A stretch of 64,000 bases of DNA from Bacillus atrophaeus (GCF_001584335.1 NZ_LSBB01000020.1:186001-250000), one strand, 5' to 3'; positions 8,901 through 19,868 are shown, numbered from the stretch's first letter. Numbers and translations are program-made. The notes: generated by a model not told the origin, from the letters alone.

Positions 8901-9449
8901 TACCTTGATTTATCCATTACGTATTCGGCAGATTGGCTCGGCATGAAGGCTACACCGGCCGGCGTTCTTTATTTCCATATTCATGACCCGATGATTCAAG
9001 CCAGCGTTCCGCTCGGGCTTGATGAAATAGAACAGGAAATTTTTAAGAAATTTAAGATGAAAGGCCTGCTGCTCGGCGATCAGGAAGCGATTCGATTAAT
9101 GGATACGACGCTCCAAGAGGGAAGGTCAAATATCATTAATGCCGGGCTTAAAAAAGACGGTTCATTAAGGTCTGATTCAGCGGCGGTCGGAGAAGAGGAA
9201 TTTTATCTGCTGACACAGCACGTGCGGCGGACCTTTCAGGAGGCCGGCGAACAAATCACCGACGGGTGTGTGTCGATTGAGCCGTATAAGCTGAAAGATA
9301 AAACACCCTGCACATACTGCTCATTCAAATCAGTATGCCAGTTCGATGAATCATTGGAAGAAAACGAATATCGCACGCTGAAAGCGGAAAAGGATCATAC
9401 CATATTAGATTGGCTGAAAAAGGAGGGAGATGGCGATGCAAATTCCTAA
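5949..9449 (+). CDS. addB: AddB, helicase-nuclease subunit B
   Basis: AddB pairs with AddA to form the double-strand-break resecting enzyme that stands in for RecBCD in Firmicutes. The 1166-residue protein has a Walker A motif GRSGSGKT near the N-terminus, degenerate helicase domains, and a C-terminal RecB-type nuclease with the VDYKSS motif. Four cysteines for the iron-sulfur staple are visible: one in [10 protein letters not shown] near residue 800 and three in [10 protein letters not shown] near residue 1120. The TTG start at 5949, behind GAGAGGGG, gives exactly the family length; a frame from 5850 would add an unrelated 33 residues. It overlaps addA by 14 bases, which implies translational coupling. 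Confidence 0.97.
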   Translation: MGAEFLVGRSGSGKTKLIIDSIQDELRRNPFGKPIIFLVPDQMTFLMEYELAKTPGIGGMIRAQVFSFSRLAWRVLQHTGGMNRPFVTSTGIQMLLRKLIEEHKQEFKVYQKASDKSGFTEQVERMLTEFKRYCLEPEDIRRMIESGTATDYRGERVLTDKLHDLYILYQQMEKSLENQYLHSEDYLTLLAEQVPYAEDLKGAHVYVDGFYQFTPQEFRVLTQLMAQAEHVTFSLTADKPSHVQAPDELDLFRMTGKTYYQLHQAASELHLDITNRELTETKRYQQTPELAHLEAMYDARPAVPFLEKQEAFTVMQAANRRTELEGIAREIHALVRDKGLRYKDMAILARQPEDYKDMVKEIFADYEIPYFIDGKASMLNHPLVEFIRSSLDVIKGNWRYEAVFRCVKTELLFPLDRPKNIIREQVDQLENYCIAYGIKGDRWTRGDRFVYRRFVSLDDDFAQTDQEIEMENMLNDTRDWIVPPLFRLQKRMKQAKTVQDMAEALYLYLEETDIPLKLDQERQRAEEDGRIIEAQQHNQAWDAVIQLLEEFVEMMGEDEISLSLFQQMMETGAESLKFALIPPALDQVFVGNMDLSRMYGTRCTFVIGANDGVLPARPEDDGVLSDDDREWLKTIGVELSSGGRERLLDEHFLIYMALSSPSDRLYVSYPIADAEGKTLLPSIVVKRLTELFPEHKERLLTNEPEQVSDCEQLLYLVNKSVAQSYTASQFRLWLKEYDISDVWWSAYNVLMSEQDRLNSKKLFSSLFFRNEVKPLERTVSRQLYGEHIHGSVSRMETFNACPFSHFASHGLHLKERQFFKLEAPDIGQLFHSSLKLISDRLREQKLDWRDLTKDQCNKFSYEAVERLAPKLQKEILLSSNRHYYVKEKLQKIVARVSGILSEHAKASGFAPVGLELGFGGKGPLPPLTFTLKNGCTMELVGRIDRVDKAESSKGLLLRIVDYKSSDKGLDLSEVYYGLALQMLTYLDLSITYSADWLGMKATPAGVLYFHIHDPMIQASVPLGLDEIEQEIFKKFKMKGLLLGDQEAIRLMDTTLQEGRSNIINAGLKKDGSLRSDSAAVGEEEFYLLTQHVRRTFQEAGEQITDGCVSIEPYKLKDKTPCTYCSFKSVCQFDESLEENEYRTLKAEKDHTILDWLKKEGDGDANS

Positions 9450-12400
9450 ACCGGCAGACAGCACCTGGACAGATGACCAGTGGAACGCCATTGTCTCATC
9501 CGGACAGGATATTCTCGTTGCAGCGGCCGCTGGATCTGGAAAAACCGCTGTGCTTGTTGAGAGAATGATCCGAAAAATTACCGCGGAGGAAAATCCGATA
9601 GATGTGGACCGTCTTTTGGTCGTGACATTTACGAACGCCTCTGCGGCTGAAATGAAGCACCGGATCGCGGAGGCTTTGGAGAAAGAGCTCGTGAAACGTC
9701 CCGGCTCTCTTCATATCAGGCGGCAGCTGTCTCTGTTGAACCGGGCCAGCATTTCAACCCTTCATTCATTCTGCTTGCAGGTGCTCAGAAAATATTATTA
9801 TCTCATTGATCTTGATCCGGGCTTTCGGATTGCTGATCAGACAGAAGGCGAGCTGCTCGGGGACGAGGTCCTTGATGAACTGTTTGAAGACGAATACGCG
9901 AAGGGGGAAAAAGCGTTTTTCGAACTGGTGGACCGGTATACGACAGACCGGCACGACTTAGACCTTCAGCACCTCGTGAAACGGGTGTATGAGTTTTCCC
10001 GTTCCCATCCCGATCCAAAAACGTGGCTGGAAGGTTTCGTTCATCTTTACGATGCCTCAGAAAAAAGCACGATTGAAGAACTGCCGTTTTATCCATATAT
10101 GAAAGAAGACATTGCGATGGTGCTGAGTGCTGTGAAAGAAAAGCTTCAGCGGGCGCTTGAGCTGACAAAAGTGCCGGGCGGCCCTGCGCCGCGCGCTGAT
10201 AATTTTCTGGATGATCTTGCACAGACAGAGGATCTGATCGCACATTCGGCGGATTTCACTGAATTATACAAGCGGGTTCCCGCAGTCTCCTTTAAGCGTG
10301 CCAAAGCGGTCAAAGGAGATGAATTTGACCAGGCGCTCACAGAAGAAGCGACGGATTTACGGAACGGCGCGAAAAAACTGCTGGAAAAACTAAAAACGGA
10401 CTATTTCACAAGAAGCCCCGAGCAGCATCTGAAAAGCCTGTCGGATATGAAGCCTGTGATTGAAACGCTCGTCCAGCTTGTCATCAGCTACGGAAAACGG
10501 TTTGAAGCCGCCAAACAAGAGAAATCAATTATTGATTTCTCTGACTTGGAGCATTACTGCTTGTCTATCCTGACAGCCGTGAATGAGTCGGGGGAGCGCA
10601 AGCCGAGTGAGGCGGCGGCTTACTATCAAGAGCAGTTCCAAGAGGTGCTGGTTGACGAATATCAAGATACAAATCTTGTGCAGGAAGCCATACTGCAGCT
10701 TGTCACAAGCGGGCCTGAAGCTTCAGGAAACTTGTTTATGGTAGGGGATGTCAAACAGTCCATCTACCGATTCAGGCTTGCCGAACCGCTTCTTTTCCTT
10801 TCTAAATATAAACGATTTACCGAAACGGGAGAGGGGACAGGCCGGAAGATTGATTTGAACAAAAACTTTCGAAGCCGGGCGGATATTTTAGACAGCACGA
10901 ACTTTCTGTTTAAGCAGCTCATGGGCGGCAAGGTCGGCGAGGTTGATTATGATGAGCAGGCGGAATTGAAGCTAGGAGCCTCTTACCCTCCGAATGACCA
11001 GACTGAAACGGAGCTGTTGCTGATTGACAGAGCGGAGGAAAAAGAGGCGAGTGAAGAAACAGAAGAGCTCGAAACCGTTCAGCTTGAAGCAAAAGCGATT
11101 GCAAAGCAGATTCGAAAGCTCGTATCCTCTCCTTACAAAGTCTATGATGGAAAATCGAAAACACACAGCAATATCCGCTACCGCGATATCGTGATTTTAC
11201 TGCGTTCCATGCCGTGGGCGCCGCAAATCATGGAAGAGCTGAAAGCTCAAGGCATACCCGTCTATGCCAATTTGACATCAGGCTATTTTGAAGCGGTCGA
11301 GGTGTCTGTTGCGATTTCCGCTTTAAAAGTAATTGATAATCCGTACCAAGATATTCCTCTCGCTTCCGTGTTGCGCTCGCCGATTGTCGGCGCGGATGAA
11401 AATGAGCTTTCACTGATTCGGATGCATAATAAAAAAGCGCCTTTCTATGAAGCGATGAAGGACTATCTTTCAGGCGGGGACCGAAATGACGAGCTATATC
11501 AAAAGCTGCACACGTTTTTTGAGCTTTTGCAAAAATGGCGCTCTTTTTCTAAAAACCATTCAGTTTCCGAGCTGATATGGGAAGTTTATCGTGACAGCAA
11601 ATATATGGACTATGTCGGCGGTATGCCGGGCGGAAAACAGCGGCAGGCCAATTTGCGCGTTCTCTATGACCGGGCACGCCAGTATGAATCGACGGCATTT
11701 CGCGGTTTATTTCGTTTCTTGCGGTTTATTGAACGTATGCAGGAACGGGGCGATGACCTCGGGACAGCGAGAGCGCTCAGCGAGCAGGAGGACGTGGTCC
11801 GCCTGATGACGATTCACAGCAGCAAGGGGCTTGAATTCCCTGTCGTATTCGCTGCGGGACTTGGACGGAATTTTAATATGATGGATTTGAATAAATCATA
11901 TCTGCTGGACAAAGAGCTTGGTTTCGGCACAAAGTTTATTCACCCCGAATGGCGTATTAGCTATCCGACACTTCCGCTCATCGCCATGAAGAAAAAAATG
12001 CGCCGGGAGCTGCTGTCAGAAGAGCTGCGTGTGCTATACGTGGCTTTAACAAGAGCGAAGGAAAAGCTGTTTCTTGTCGGTTCCTGCAAGAATCGTGAGA
12101 AGCAGCTGGCGAAATGGCAGGCTTCAGCGTCTCAGCCAGACTGGCTTCTCCCGGATTTTGAGCGGTATCAGGCAAAAACGTATTTGGATTTCATCGGTCC
12201 CGCATTGATTCGTCACAGAGACATGGGGACAGATGCTTTACAAGGGCTTGCGAGTCAAGCTGACATATCAGAACACCCTGCCCGGTTTAACATCCAAATG
12301 GTCAGCGCCCAAGATTTATTGGATGATGATCTGGAAGAAAGACAAGAGGAAAAGAGCAGCCGTCTTGACGCCATCCGCCGCGGTGAGCCTGTGTCCGGTT

Positions 12401-13140
12401 CGTTTGAATTCGAAGAACAAGCGCGGCGACGCCTGTCATGGCGATACCCTTATCACGACGTGACAAAAATTCGCACGAAGCAGTCTGTTTCCGAGATCAA
12501 GAGAAAGAAAGAATACGAGGACGAATACAGCGGCCGCTCTCTCATCAGACCGGCTGACGGAAACATGTTGTACAGGCGCCCTGCGTTTATGATGAAAAAA
12601 GGGCTGACTGCGGCTGAAAAAGGAACGGCGATGCACACCGTTATGCAGCATATCCCGCTGACACATGCGCCGTCAAAAGAGGAAGCGGAACGTATTGTCA
12701 AACGTCTTTATGAAAAAGAGCTGCTCACCGAAGACCAGCAAGCCGTTATTGACCTAGAGGAAATCGTGCAATTTTTCCATACTGAAATCGGCGAAAAGCT
12801 GATCGGCGCAAAATGGATTAACCGCGAAGTGCCGTTTAGCATGGCGCTTTCAGCACAAGATGCGTTTCTGGACACTGAATCTAAAGATGAGCCTATATTG
12901 GTGCAAGGAATTATTGACTGTCTGTATGAGACCGATGAAGGGCTTTTCTTGCTGGATTACAAAACGGACCGAATCGAAGGGAAATTCCAGCACGGATTTG
13001 AGGGGGCGGCTCCTATTCTTAAAAAACGATACGAAACTCAAATCGAGCTATACACAAAAGCTGTAGAACAAATAACGAAAACCAATGTGAAGGGACGTGC
13101 ACTCTACTTCTTCGACGGAGGACACGTTTTGAACGTATAA
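9436..13140 (+). CDS. addA: AddA, ATP-dependent helicase-nuclease subunit A
   Basis: AddA is the UvrD-like 3'-5' motor and one of two nucleases in AddAB, which unwinds and trims broken ends and responds to the five-base Chi sequence in B. subtilis. The 1234-residue protein shows Walker A AAAGSGKT, the DEYQDTN Walker B/motif [11 protein letters not shown] (motif IV), [17 protein letters not shown] (motif V), YVALTRAK (motif VI) and the C-terminal nuclease core LLDYKTDR. The ATG at 9436 is taken because the GGAGGG ribosome site is about 8 bases away; the ATG at 9430 is too close to it. It is followed by a strong terminator. Confidence 0.97.
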   Translation: MQIPKPADSTWTDDQWNAIVSSGQDILVAAAAGSGKTAVLVERMIRKITAEENPIDVDRLLVVTFTNASAAEMKHRIAEALEKELVKRPGSLHIRRQLSLLNRASISTLHSFCLQVLRKYYYLIDLDPGFRIADQTEGELLGDEVLDELFEDEYAKGEKAFFELVDRYTTDRHDLDLQHLVKRVYEFSRSHPDPKTWLEGFVHLYDASEKSTIEELPFYPYMKEDIAMVLSAVKEKLQRALELTKVPGGPAPRADNFLDDLAQTEDLIAHSADFTELYKRVPAVSFKRAKAVKGDEFDQALTEEATDLRNGAKKLLEKLKTDYFTRSPEQHLKSLSDMKPVIETLVQLVISYGKRFEAAKQEKSIIDFSDLEHYCLSILTAVNESGERKPSEAAAYYQEQFQEVLVDEYQDTNLVQEAILQLVTSGPEASGNLFMVGDVKQSIYRFRLAEPLLFLSKYKRFTETGEGTGRKIDLNKNFRSRADILDSTNFLFKQLMGGKVGEVDYDEQAELKLGASYPPNDQTETELLLIDRAEEKEASEETEELETVQLEAKAIAKQIRKLVSSPYKVYDGKSKTHSNIRYRDIVILLRSMPWAPQIMEELKAQGIPVYANLTSGYFEAVEVSVAISALKVIDNPYQDIPLASVLRSPIVGADENELSLIRMHNKKAPFYEAMKDYLSGGDRNDELYQKLHTFFELLQKWRSFSKNHSVSELIWEVYRDSKYMDYVGGMPGGKQRQANLRVLYDRARQYESTAFRGLFRFLRFIERMQERGDDLGTARALSEQEDVVRLMTIHSSKGLEFPVVFAAGLGRNFNMMDLNKSYLLDKELGFGTKFIHPEWRISYPTLPLIAMKKKMRRELLSEELRVLYVALTRAKEKLFLVGSCKNREKQLAKWQASASQPDWLLPDFERYQAKTYLDFIGPALIRHRDMGTDALQGLASQADISEHPARFNIQMVSAQDLLDDDLEERQEEKSSRLDAIRRGEPVSGSFEFEEQARRRLSWRYPYHDVTKIRTKQSVSEIKRKKEYEDEYSGRSLIRPADGNMLYRRPAFMMKKGLTAAEKGTAMHTVMQHIPLTHAPSKEEAERIVKRLYEKELLTEDQQAVIDLEEIVQFFHTEIGEKLIGAKWINREVPFSMALSAQDAFLDTESKDEPILVQGIIDCLYETDEGLFLLDYKTDRIEGKFQHGFEGAAPILKKRYETQIELYTKAVEQITKTNVKGRALYFFDGGHVLNV

Positions 13141-13141
13141 C

Positions 13142-13186
13142 GAGATCCATTAGCTCCCTGTTTCCAATGGGAGCGGATCTCTTTTT
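13142..13186 (+). terminator. Terminator after addA
   Basis: A two-part stem, GAGATCC/GGATCTC (13142-13148 with 13175-13181) and GCTCCC/GGGAGC inside it, is followed by a T-run. It separates addBA from sbcDC, although some read-through is possible. Confidence 0.8.
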
Positions 13187-13210
13187 CTATAAAAAGAGAG
13201 GTGAGGCCTT

Positions 13211-14389
13211 TTGCGGATTTTACATACGGCTGATTGGCATTTGGGAAAAACACTTGAAGGAAGAAGCCGCCTAAATGAGCAGGCGGAATTTTTAGAAGAG
13301 CTGAACAAGATTGTAAAAGAAGAAAAAATTGACGCGGTAGTCATGGCGGGTGACGCGTTTGACACGGTAAATCCGCCGGCCCTTGCCGAGCAGCTGTTTT
13401 ATGAAAGTCTTTCCGCTCTTTCAGACCGCGGAAAACGCCCGGTTGTTGTGATTGCCGGAAACCATGATAATCCAGACCGTTTGTCAGCCGCTTCACCGCT
13501 GACGACAGAGCACGGCATCCATTTGATCGGCTATCCGAAGACAGAGCCGGTTCATATCGAAGTGCCGTCAGCGGATGAGCTTTTAGCTGTTGCGGCGCTT
13601 GCTTATCCGTCAGAAGCGAGATTAAACGAAGTTCTGTCTGATACCTTTGAGGAAAAACTTCTCCGTGATCATTATGACATCAAAATCAGACAGGCGTTTG
13701 AACATATGAGCAGGCAATGCCAAAAAGGCGCTGTCAAAATAGCGGCAAGCCATCTGTACGTTGCCGGCGGCAATCAGACGGATTCTGAACGGCCGATTGA
13801 AGTGGGCGGAGCTTATACGGTTGCGGCTGAAAGCCTTCCGGCAGACGCGGCTTATGTGGCGCTCGGCCATCTTCACCGTCCGCAGACGATTAAGCGGGCA
13901 AAGACGCTGGCGCGTTATTCAGGATCACCGCTTGCATACAGCTTTTCTGAAGCGGGCTACGCCAAATCGGTGACTGTCGTGGAAGCCGGTCCGGCCGGGA
14001 AAGCTTCTTGGAAAGAGATTTTCTTATCAAGCGGCAAACCACTTGTGAAGTGGAAAGCGGCAAACGGGCTGAGCGAGGTCTATAGCTGGCTGGAAGAAGG
14101 GCGTGATACCAACGCTTGGATTGATCTTGAAATACGAGTGACTGATCAGCTATCACTGGAGGAAATCCACCGTTTGCGAAAATCACATCCCGGATTTATT
14201 CATATCCGTCCGATTTTCGAAGAGAAAGACATGGCAGCCGAGCCAATTGAAATTGAACATGCATCTATTGAAGACCGGTTTAAGAAATTTTATGAAAAAC
14301 AGACAGGCGGCGCTGTGCCGGATGAGGAAATGGTGAAGCTGTTTTTAGAGCTTGCATCAGGAGCGGATGATGAGGAGGAAGCAAGATGA
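13211..14389 (+). CDS. sbcD: Exonuclease SbcD (Mre11 homologue)
   Basis: This is the nuclease subunit of SbcCD, which opens DNA hairpins and trims protein-blocked ends using Mn ions. The 392-residue protein carries the phosphoesterase motifs in order: HTADWHLGKT at the N-terminus, GDAFDT, AGNHDNPDR, a SHLY histidine and ALGHLHRPQ. The TTG start lies behind GAGAGGTGAGG. The last four bases overlap the sbcC start (ATGA), so the two subunits are translationally coupled. Confidence 0.95.
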   Translation: MRILHTADWHLGKTLEGRSRLNEQAEFLEELNKIVKEEKIDAVVMAGDAFDTVNPPALAEQLFYESLSALSDRGKRPVVVIAGNHDNPDRLSAASPLTTEHGIHLIGYPKTEPVHIEVPSADELLAVAALAYPSEARLNEVLSDTFEEKLLRDHYDIKIRQAFEHMSRQCQKGAVKIAASHLYVAGGNQTDSERPIEVGGAYTVAAESLPADAAYVALGHLHRPQTIKRAKTLARYSGSPLAYSFSEAGYAKSVTVVEAGPAGKASWKEIFLSSGKPLVKWKAANGLSEVYSWLEEGRDTNAWIDLEIRVTDQLSLEEIHRLRKSHPGFIHIRPIFEEKDMAAEPIEIEHASIEDRFKKFYEKQTGGAVPDEEMVKLFLELASGADDEEEAR

Positions 14390-17300
14390 AGCCGATCGCA
14401 TTAACGATAAAAGGGCTCCACAGCTTTAGAGAGGAGCAGACCATTGATTTTGACGGTCTTTCAGGCGCCGGGGTTTTCGGCATTTTCGGACCGACGGGAA
14501 GCGGAAAATCCTCGATTCTCGATGCGATGACACTTGCTCTTTACGGGAAGGTCGAGCGGGCGGCGAATAATACGCACGGCATTTTAAACCACGCGGAAGA
14601 CCAGCTTTCCGTCTCCTTTACCTTCGCGCTCCAATCAAATCATCAAACCTCGTACAAAGTAGAGCGTGTCTTCAAAAGAACAGATGAGACAAAGGTGAAA
14701 ACAGCTCTCTGCCGTTTTATCGAGATAAAGGATGAACAAACCGTCCTCGCCGACAAAGCGAATGAAGTGAATAAAAAGGTCGAGGAACTTCTTGGATTGA
14801 CAATCGACGATTTCACCCGGGCGGTCGTTCTGCCGCAAGGAAAGTTTGCGGAATTCCTTTCTCTAAAAGGCGCAGAACGCCGGCATATGCTTCAGCGCTT
14901 ATTCAACCTTGAGCAGTACGGCGACAGGCTCGTAAAAAAACTGAGACGCCAGGTGCAGGAAGCCAATTCGAAAAAAAATGAAATGCTTGCCGAGCAGTCT
15001 GGGCTTGGAGAAGCCGGGGCTGAAGCGCTTGAGCAAGCTGAACAGGCGCTTCATGAGGCCGAAGAGCGCCTTGAAGGTATGAGGAAGAAAAGAGAGCAAG
15101 AAAAAGAGCGGTATACAGAGCATCAGGATATCTGGAATCTTCAAAAGGAAAAAGGGGTTTATGAGGAGGAACAAAAGCGTCTTCAAGAGGAACAGCCGCG
15201 TGTAGACGCTATGCGCACCCGGCTTTCAGAAGGGGAAACCGCCGCCGCCTTAAAGCCTTATGCGGAAGGATATATAGAAGCCATCCGGCACGAAAAAGAC
15301 ACCGCCCGTGAAAAAGCGCTTGCGAATGAGGAATTCACGAAGAGCAGCAGCTCATTTGACCAAAAGAATAAAGAGTACGAAGACTGGCGCCGGCACAAAA
15401 GCGAAAAAGAACCCGAGCTTGTCAAGCGGCAGGAGCAGCTCATACGGCTTCAAAAAATCGAAATCAAACTGACAGAGGCGAAGCAGGAGGCAGAACGAAC
15501 AAAAGCGGAGCTTAAGAAAAAGGAAGAATCCTGCCAAGCCGCCGTCAAGGAAGCAGAAACGGTAAAAGACCGGCTCGCACGCGGACAAAACAGACAGGCT
15601 GAACTAAAAGAACAGCTGAAAGCCGTGCAGGTGACTGCCCAAGAACGAAAGAACTGCCAGAAAGCGGCCGAACTTGTCTTACACATGAAGCAGACAGAAG
15701 GCCTGATCGAAAAAGAAAACGCGCGCAATCACGCGGTAACTCGCACCTTGCATGACATGAATTCAGAAAAAGAGAAGCTCGCGCTAAAAGCCAAAGCAGA
15801 GGAAGAAAATATCATTCAAGCCTATCAGACGGTACAGGCTGTATATGATATGGTGTGCGAGACAGAACGGTCACTGGCTCGAACGGCCGAACGCGCGAGA
15901 CAGACGCAAAAAATGCTTCACACCCAGCGTGAGGAAGCGCGGACGGCAGCGTTAACGAAAGAATTATCGGAAAAGCTTATCAACGGAAAGCCTTGCCCAG
16001 TTTGCGGTTCAACTCAGCATGACCCGGCCGCATCGGCACATGAAACCTATATACCTGCTGCAAATATTGAGGAAAGCATCGCTCAGACAGAAGCTCTAAT
16101 AACAGACGCAGCGGTCCTTGCGCAGGATATTCTTTCTGCGAAAATCACACTTGAGGAGCAATCGGCGCGTTTCATCGAGGAATGCCCGTTTTTACAGACA
16201 GTTCAAAACCAAACCCAAACCCTTGAGCCTGCTGCTTCTCATGAAGACAGCCCGCTTACAGAAGCATTCCATGCCGTTACCATAGAATGGAAACAAATAA
16301 AACAGGATATATTGTCTGTCAAGACGCAGATCACCCGAATGATCGGCGCATATCAAGAGGCGTTAAGACAGGCAGAACAGCTCAATGAGCGAATCAGCTA
16401 CGAGGAAAAAGAGGGCGCCCGCATCAGCCAGGCATTAGATGAACTCCAAACCTCTTTGCACAACCAGCAAAAAACATTCTCGGAAACATGCAAAGACCTG
16501 CATCCGGATCAAGTGGAAACTTGGCAGCAGGCCATCGAGGAAAAAGATCGCGCTGCCGAGGAATGTGAGAACAGAATTGAGCGAAGCATTGCGTTTTTAA
16601 AGGAGCATGAATCGGAAAAAGAGAGACTTCAGGATCTTATCCATGGACTCGAACGGGAACGGCTGGAGCTTCACTATGAGACCGAACGCATCAGCGGCGC
16701 CATTCTAGAGTACCAAAAAGAGCTGGGCGAGCATGTAAAAGAACAATCGGTGCAAACGAATCTCCGAGCCGTCGAACAGGAATTACAGCTTTTAAAAGAG
16801 AAAGAACATATCCTTTATGAAAGCTTGAAAAATGCCCAGATGACGCTCAATCAGGCAAAGGGGAGGGCAAACGGAAGCGAGCTCTCACACCAAGAAGCGA
16901 AAGAAAGGCTGTCCAAAGCGGAGACCGTATGGCTGACATACGCCAAAGATACCTCTTTCGATCAGCCGGAACAAATAGAACGAAGCTTGATTCCGTCAGA
17001 CGAGCTTGAGAACATGAAAAATGAAATTGACCAATATATGGATAAAACGAAACAAAACGCAGCAAACTTAAAGCGTGTCACCGATAAACTGGACGGAAGA
17101 CGTGTCACCGAAAACGAATGGAATGAAACTGTCGCAGCGCTTAAAGAAGCCGAGGACATGTTTGGCGCCGCCATGGAAGAAAGGGGCGCGGCCGGCAAAG
17201 CTCTTGCTGTGATGCGTGATCATCACAAACGCTTTAAAGAAATTGAAGCCGAACTGAAAAAATGGCAGACACACATTGACAGGCTGGATAAGCTGCAATC

Positions 17301-17784
17301 TGTATTTAAAGGAAATACCTTTGTCGAATTTTTAGCGGAGGAACAGCTCGAAAGCGTCGCAAGAGACGCATCCGCGCGGCTTGGCGTGCTGACGCGGCAG
17401 CGGTATGCAATAGAAGTCGATTCAGAAGGCGGTTTTGTGATGCGTGACGATGCAAACGGAGGGGTCAAGCGTCCCGTTTCGAGCTTGTCGGGAGGGGAAA
17501 CCTTTCTTACCTCGCTTTCACTCGCACTTGCGCTGTCTGCACAAATCCAGCTTCGAGGAGAGTATCCGCTGCAATTTTTCTTCCTTGATGAAGGATTTGG
17601 CACACTGGACCAAGACTTGCTGGATACGGTCGTTACCGCTTTGGAGAAGCTTCAGTCGGACAACCTGTCAGTCGGCGTGATCAGCCATGTGCAGGAACTG
17701 CGTTCGCGGCTTCCGAAAAAACTCATCGTTCATCCAGCTGAACCGAGCGGAAGGGGAACACAGGTGTCGCTTGAATTGATGTAA
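14386..17784 (+). CDS. sbcC: SbcC, SMC-like ATPase of the SbcCD nuclease
   Basis: SbcC (Rad50 type) is the ATPase that holds DNA and controls SbcD. The 1132-residue protein has Walker A GPTGSGKSS near residue 37, a long antiparallel coiled coil (very Glu/Lys/Gln-rich, about residues 180-520 and 590-950), the zinc hook CPVCGSTQH in the middle near residue 538, the ABC signature SLSGGETFLTSLSLALALS and Walker B FFFLDEGFGTLD near the C-terminus. The length is normal for the family. The start overlaps sbcD by four bases, and yisB follows 16 bases after the stop. Confidence 0.96.
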   Translation: MKPIALTIKGLHSFREEQTIDFDGLSGAGVFGIFGPTGSGKSSILDAMTLALYGKVERAANNTHGILNHAEDQLSVSFTFALQSNHQTSYKVERVFKRTDETKVKTALCRFIEIKDEQTVLADKANEVNKKVEELLGLTIDDFTRAVVLPQGKFAEFLSLKGAERRHMLQRLFNLEQYGDRLVKKLRRQVQEANSKKNEMLAEQSGLGEAGAEALEQAEQALHEAEERLEGMRKKREQEKERYTEHQDIWNLQKEKGVYEEEQKRLQEEQPRVDAMRTRLSEGETAAALKPYAEGYIEAIRHEKDTAREKALANEEFTKSSSSFDQKNKEYEDWRRHKSEKEPELVKRQEQLIRLQKIEIKLTEAKQEAERTKAELKKKEESCQAAVKEAETVKDRLARGQNRQAELKEQLKAVQVTAQERKNCQKAAELVLHMKQTEGLIEKENARNHAVTRTLHDMNSEKEKLALKAKAEEENIIQAYQTVQAVYDMVCETERSLARTAERARQTQKMLHTQREEARTAALTKELSEKLINGKPCPVCGSTQHDPAASAHETYIPAANIEESIAQTEALITDAAVLAQDILSAKITLEEQSARFIEECPFLQTVQNQTQTLEPAASHEDSPLTEAFHAVTIEWKQIKQDILSVKTQITRMIGAYQEALRQAEQLNERISYEEKEGARISQALDELQTSLHNQQKTFSETCKDLHPDQVETWQQAIEEKDRAAEECENRIERSIAFLKEHESEKERLQDLIHGLERERLELHYETERISGAILEYQKELGEHVKEQSVQTNLRAVEQELQLLKEKEHILYESLKNAQMTLNQAKGRANGSELSHQEAKERLSKAETVWLTYAKDTSFDQPEQIERSLIPSDELENMKNEIDQYMDKTKQNAANLKRVTDKLDGRRVTENEWNETVAALKEAEDMFGAAMEERGAAGKALAVMRDHHKRFKEIEAELKKWQTHIDRLDKLQSVFKGNTFVEFLAEEQLESVARDASARLGVLTRQRYAIEVDSEGGFVMRDDANGGVKRPVSSLSGGETFLTSLSLALALSAQIQLRGEYPLQFFFLDEGFGTLDQDLLDTVVTALEKLQSDNLSVGVISHVQELRSRLPKKLIVHPAEPSGRGTQVSLELM

Positions 17785-17800
17785 AGGGGGGCTTTGCGCT

Positions 17801-18103
17801 GTGCCTAAACAGACTGTCGGACATTGTGAACTGTGCGGCCGGCAGAATGTCCTGCTGACAGAACACCACCTGACACCGAAGGAAGAAGGCGGCACCTTCC
17901 TGCTGACCGCGATGCTTTGTATTCCTTGCCATAAGCAGATCCATGCCTTATACACGAATCAGGAGCTTGCGGCCAGGCTGTCAGGCATTGAAGAGCTTCG
18001 GCGTGATCCGCAGCTTGCAAAATTTGTGAAGTGGATCAGAAAACAGCCGGCATCCAAGCTGGTTAAAACAAGAAAAGCAAATGAACGAAAAAAGAAACGA
18101 TAG
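17801..18103 (+). CDS. yisB: YisB, small HNH-type protein
   Basis: The 100-residue protein has paired zinc-type motifs CELCGRQN (near residue 9) and CIPCHKQIHAL (near residue 46), with an EHHLTPKEEGG stretch between them. The H-H-L-T-P and C..CH arrangement is that of small HNH nucleases of the McrA/YisB type. The C-terminus is strongly basic. A GTG start follows AAAGGGGGG. It sits at the end of the addBA-sbcDC repair block, which suggests a DNA-related role, but the activity is not known to me. Confidence 0.82.
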   Translation: MPKQTVGHCELCGRQNVLLTEHHLTPKEEGGTFLLTAMLCIPCHKQIHALYTNQELAARLSGIEELRRDPQLAKFVKWIRKQPASKLVKTRKANERKKKR

Positions 18104-18104
18104 C

Positions 18105-18141
18105 AAAAAGCAGCCTCCTCTTGGCAGAGTGGCTGCTTTTT
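18105..18141. terminator. Bidirectional terminator between yisB and gerPF
   Basis: AAAAAGCAGCC (18105-18115) pairs perfectly with GGCTGCTTTTT (18131-18141). It lies between two convergent operons. Confidence 0.9.
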
Positions 18142-18358
18142 ATCCATTTCCAACCATATCCTGATCGCTGACATCGGGGTCTATATAGTTTGTTGCGTTT
18201 ACTGCGTTGTTTAAAATAAGGAAATCTCCTGTATTTCCTGCTCCCGAACCGAGCGCAGATTTTGAGGAACTCTTAGGAGAAAGGTAAAAGGAATCACCAA
18301 AGTTTACGACTCCGCCCGATATGGAATTGATAGCTATAGGCCCGACAATTGCTGGCAT
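18140..18358 (-). CDS. gerPF: Spore germination protein GerPF
   Basis: The last gene of the gerPA-F operon encodes a 72-residue protein beginning MPAIVGPIAINSISGGVVNFGD, clearly homologous to GerPA in this same operon (both start MPAIVG and have a GD...I/L-S-P segment). GerP proteins are made in the mother cell and are needed for germinants to pass through the spore coat. The ATG at 18358 is preceded by AGAGGG at 8 bases; the upstream in-frame GTG overlaps that site. Confidence 0.93.
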   Translation of the reverse strand: MPAIVGPIAINSISGGVVNFGDSFYLSPKSSSKSALGSGAGNTGDFLILNNAVNATNYIDPDVSDQDMVGNG

Positions 18359-18397
18359 AAACGACACCCTCTATAGAAGTCTCAAGAGCATTATATG

Positions 18398-18793
18398 TCA
18401 GCTCTGGGACGATTGTGAGTTTGAGAACGGAATCTCTCGGATATGTTTGACTCTCGCATCGCCGCACACCGCCGAAGCAGACCCAATATGAAAAACAGAG
18501 GAAGAAGACACCCCTTGTATGTTCACGCTGCGGACACGAATTGAGGGGACTTCATGACAAAAGGCGCTCTGTATACCGGTTTCCGGAAGAGGCTTCACTG
18601 CAGGCTGCTGAAATATTTGATATTCGTCTCTGTTAAAGGAGCCTTCCTTTGCCTCATACAAAGGGATATACCGTTGTACGGCGAAAACTTTTACATTCAT
18701 ATCAATTTCATTTGTATCGCCGGCTTGAAAAACACTTGAGATCCCGATCGAGTTTATTTTTGCAAACCTGAGGTGTGATAATCGTTTAAGCAT
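18398..18793 (-). CDS. gerPE: Spore germination protein GerPE
   Basis: The 131-residue protein contains two GerP-type elements: [15 protein letters not shown] near the N-terminus and [17 protein letters not shown] near residue 95. The pattern of hydrophobic strand, SSS, then (V/I)(F/L)(H/Q/I)(I/A)G is shared with GerPB and GerPD. The start lies 2 bases after the gerPD stop, so it is coupled. It works with the other GerP proteins in coat permeability. Confidence 0.92.
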   Translation of the reverse strand: MLKRLSHLRFAKINSIGISSVFQAGDTNEIDMNVKVFAVQRYIPLYEAKEGSFNRDEYQIFQQPAVKPLPETGIQSAFCHEVPSIRVRSVNIQGVSSSSVFHIGSASAVCGDARVKHIREIPFSNSQSSQS

Positions 18794-18795
18794 TA

Positions 18796-18972
18796 TTATT
18801 CAGGCGCCAGCGGAACTAATTGTCCGATAATAAGTGATTCCGGCGGTGTATCGAAAATAGAAGACAAATAAATAGAGTCCGTATCCCCGATAATAAATAA
18901 AGAAGAACTGGACACCCCGGCGGTCCGAATATCTCCGATTTCAAGCTTTCGATTGACGACTGTAAACATCAT
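18796..18972 (-). CDS. gerPD: Spore germination protein GerPD
   Basis: A 58-residue protein beginning [15 protein letters not shown] and containing [14 protein letters not shown], then [13 protein letters not shown] at its end. The sequence and its place between gerPC and gerPE match GerPD. The first ATG overlaps the gerPC stop (ATGA), which indicates translational coupling. Function within the GerP set is permeability of the coat to germinants. Confidence 0.92.
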   Translation of the reverse strand: MMFTVVNRKLEIGDIRTAGVSSSSLFIIGDTDSIYLSSIFDTPPESLIIGQLVPLAPE

Positions 18973-19589
18973 GAGGATTGATCATCACCTTTCATTTCCG
19001 GGGGAATATGTTCAATAAAGTGTTCAATAGCCCGGATGATATCGCGCTTCACATGCTCTGCAATCTGCTCTGCGTATTGTGCAGGCGGCATATTCTCTTC
19101 TTTTTTTATATGAGATACATAGTATCGAATCCGGCTGTCCATTTGTTTTCTGATATCTTCAATAATATGATGCCTGTTTGTGTCGTCCAGCCTGCTTTCA
19201 TACTGATTCTCAAGCTGCTCTAATATCGATGGAATCTCCTCTGACAGGTACATATCGACGTTTTGCCGGATTTGCTGCATAAGCTGTGCAGATTGCTCTT
19301 GCTGCATGATTCCGATGCCCGGAGGCGTTTGGCTCACCTCGAAATTCTGGACACCTTCCGGATCTGTCGGGTTTAAGCCGATATTCAGCGTGCCCTCCAG
19401 CCGTTCGATTTTCAACTGGTCGAATTTATATTCAACACGCTCAATATTGGTGGCAGGCCGCTGTTTCATGTTCTCCATTGAGGATTGGATTTCTTTAAGT
19501 TCCCTTTCAAGCTGCTGGATCTTCACAGCCTGCTGCTGAACAAAGGAATTTAAATTTTGTAAGTATGATGAAACCGATTGATCATACAT
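18969..19589 (-). CDS. gerPC: Spore germination protein GerPC
   Basis: The 206-residue protein is the only long GerP member. An N-terminal coiled coil (about residues 5-45, SYLQNLNSFVQQQAVKIQQLERELKEIQ) is followed by a strand-rich part (VEYKFDQLKIERLEGTLNIGL) and an acidic, helical C-terminus with a PPEMKGDD tail. It lies third in the operon, coupled to gerPD by a four-base overlap. It is probably a structural coat-associated protein. Confidence 0.92.
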   Translation of the reverse strand: MYDQSVSSYLQNLNSFVQQQAVKIQQLERELKEIQSSMENMKQRPATNIERVEYKFDQLKIERLEGTLNIGLNPTDPEGVQNFEVSQTPPGIGIMQQEQSAQLMQQIRQNVDMYLSEEIPSILEQLENQYESRLDDTNRHHIIEDIRKQMDSRIRYYVSHIKKEENMPPAQYAEQIAEHVKRDIIRAIEHFIEHIPPEMKGDDQSS

Positions 19590-19622
19590 GTTTTATTCAC
19601 ACCCCGCATTCATTTGTAGACA

Positions 19623-19853
19623 TTAACGGCTTGGCGCCTGCAGCGGCACGAATGGAGTAGAGTCGGAATCCTCTGACGTTACGGCTCCGCCAGGGGAAAG
19701 GGACGGAGCCGCTTCAACATAGCTGCCTGTGTTGTATAAGTTAGAAAGTGATTTAATCGAGCCCGCGCTGCCGATCTGCAGCACCGAGGAGTTGCTGACA
19801 GATTCCACCCGCAGATAATTGATTTGGATGGTCTGATTAATATAAAAGTTCAT
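19623..19853 (-). CDS. gerPB: Spore germination protein GerPB
   Basis: A 76-residue protein starting MNFYINQTIQINYLRVESVS, with the GerP element NSSVLQIGSAGSIKSLSNLYN. A Pro/Ser-rich tail ends in PFVPLQAPSR. It is the second gene of the operon, 15 bases after gerPA. Length and order match the known operon. Confidence 0.92.
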   Translation of the reverse strand: MNFYINQTIQINYLRVESVSNSSVLQIGSAGSIKSLSNLYNTGSYVEAAPSLSPGGAVTSEDSDSTPFVPLQAPSR

Positions 19854-19868
19854 GAAGCATGCACTCCT

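Noticed and set aside
10146-10340. Small minus-strand frames within addA
   Set aside because: Shadows of a conserved essential reading frame; no independent signals.
15258-15728. Minus-strand cysteine/serine-rich frames inside sbcC
   Set aside because: They are antisense shadows of the Glu/Lys coiled coil, which yields Ser/Phe/Cys-rich complements.
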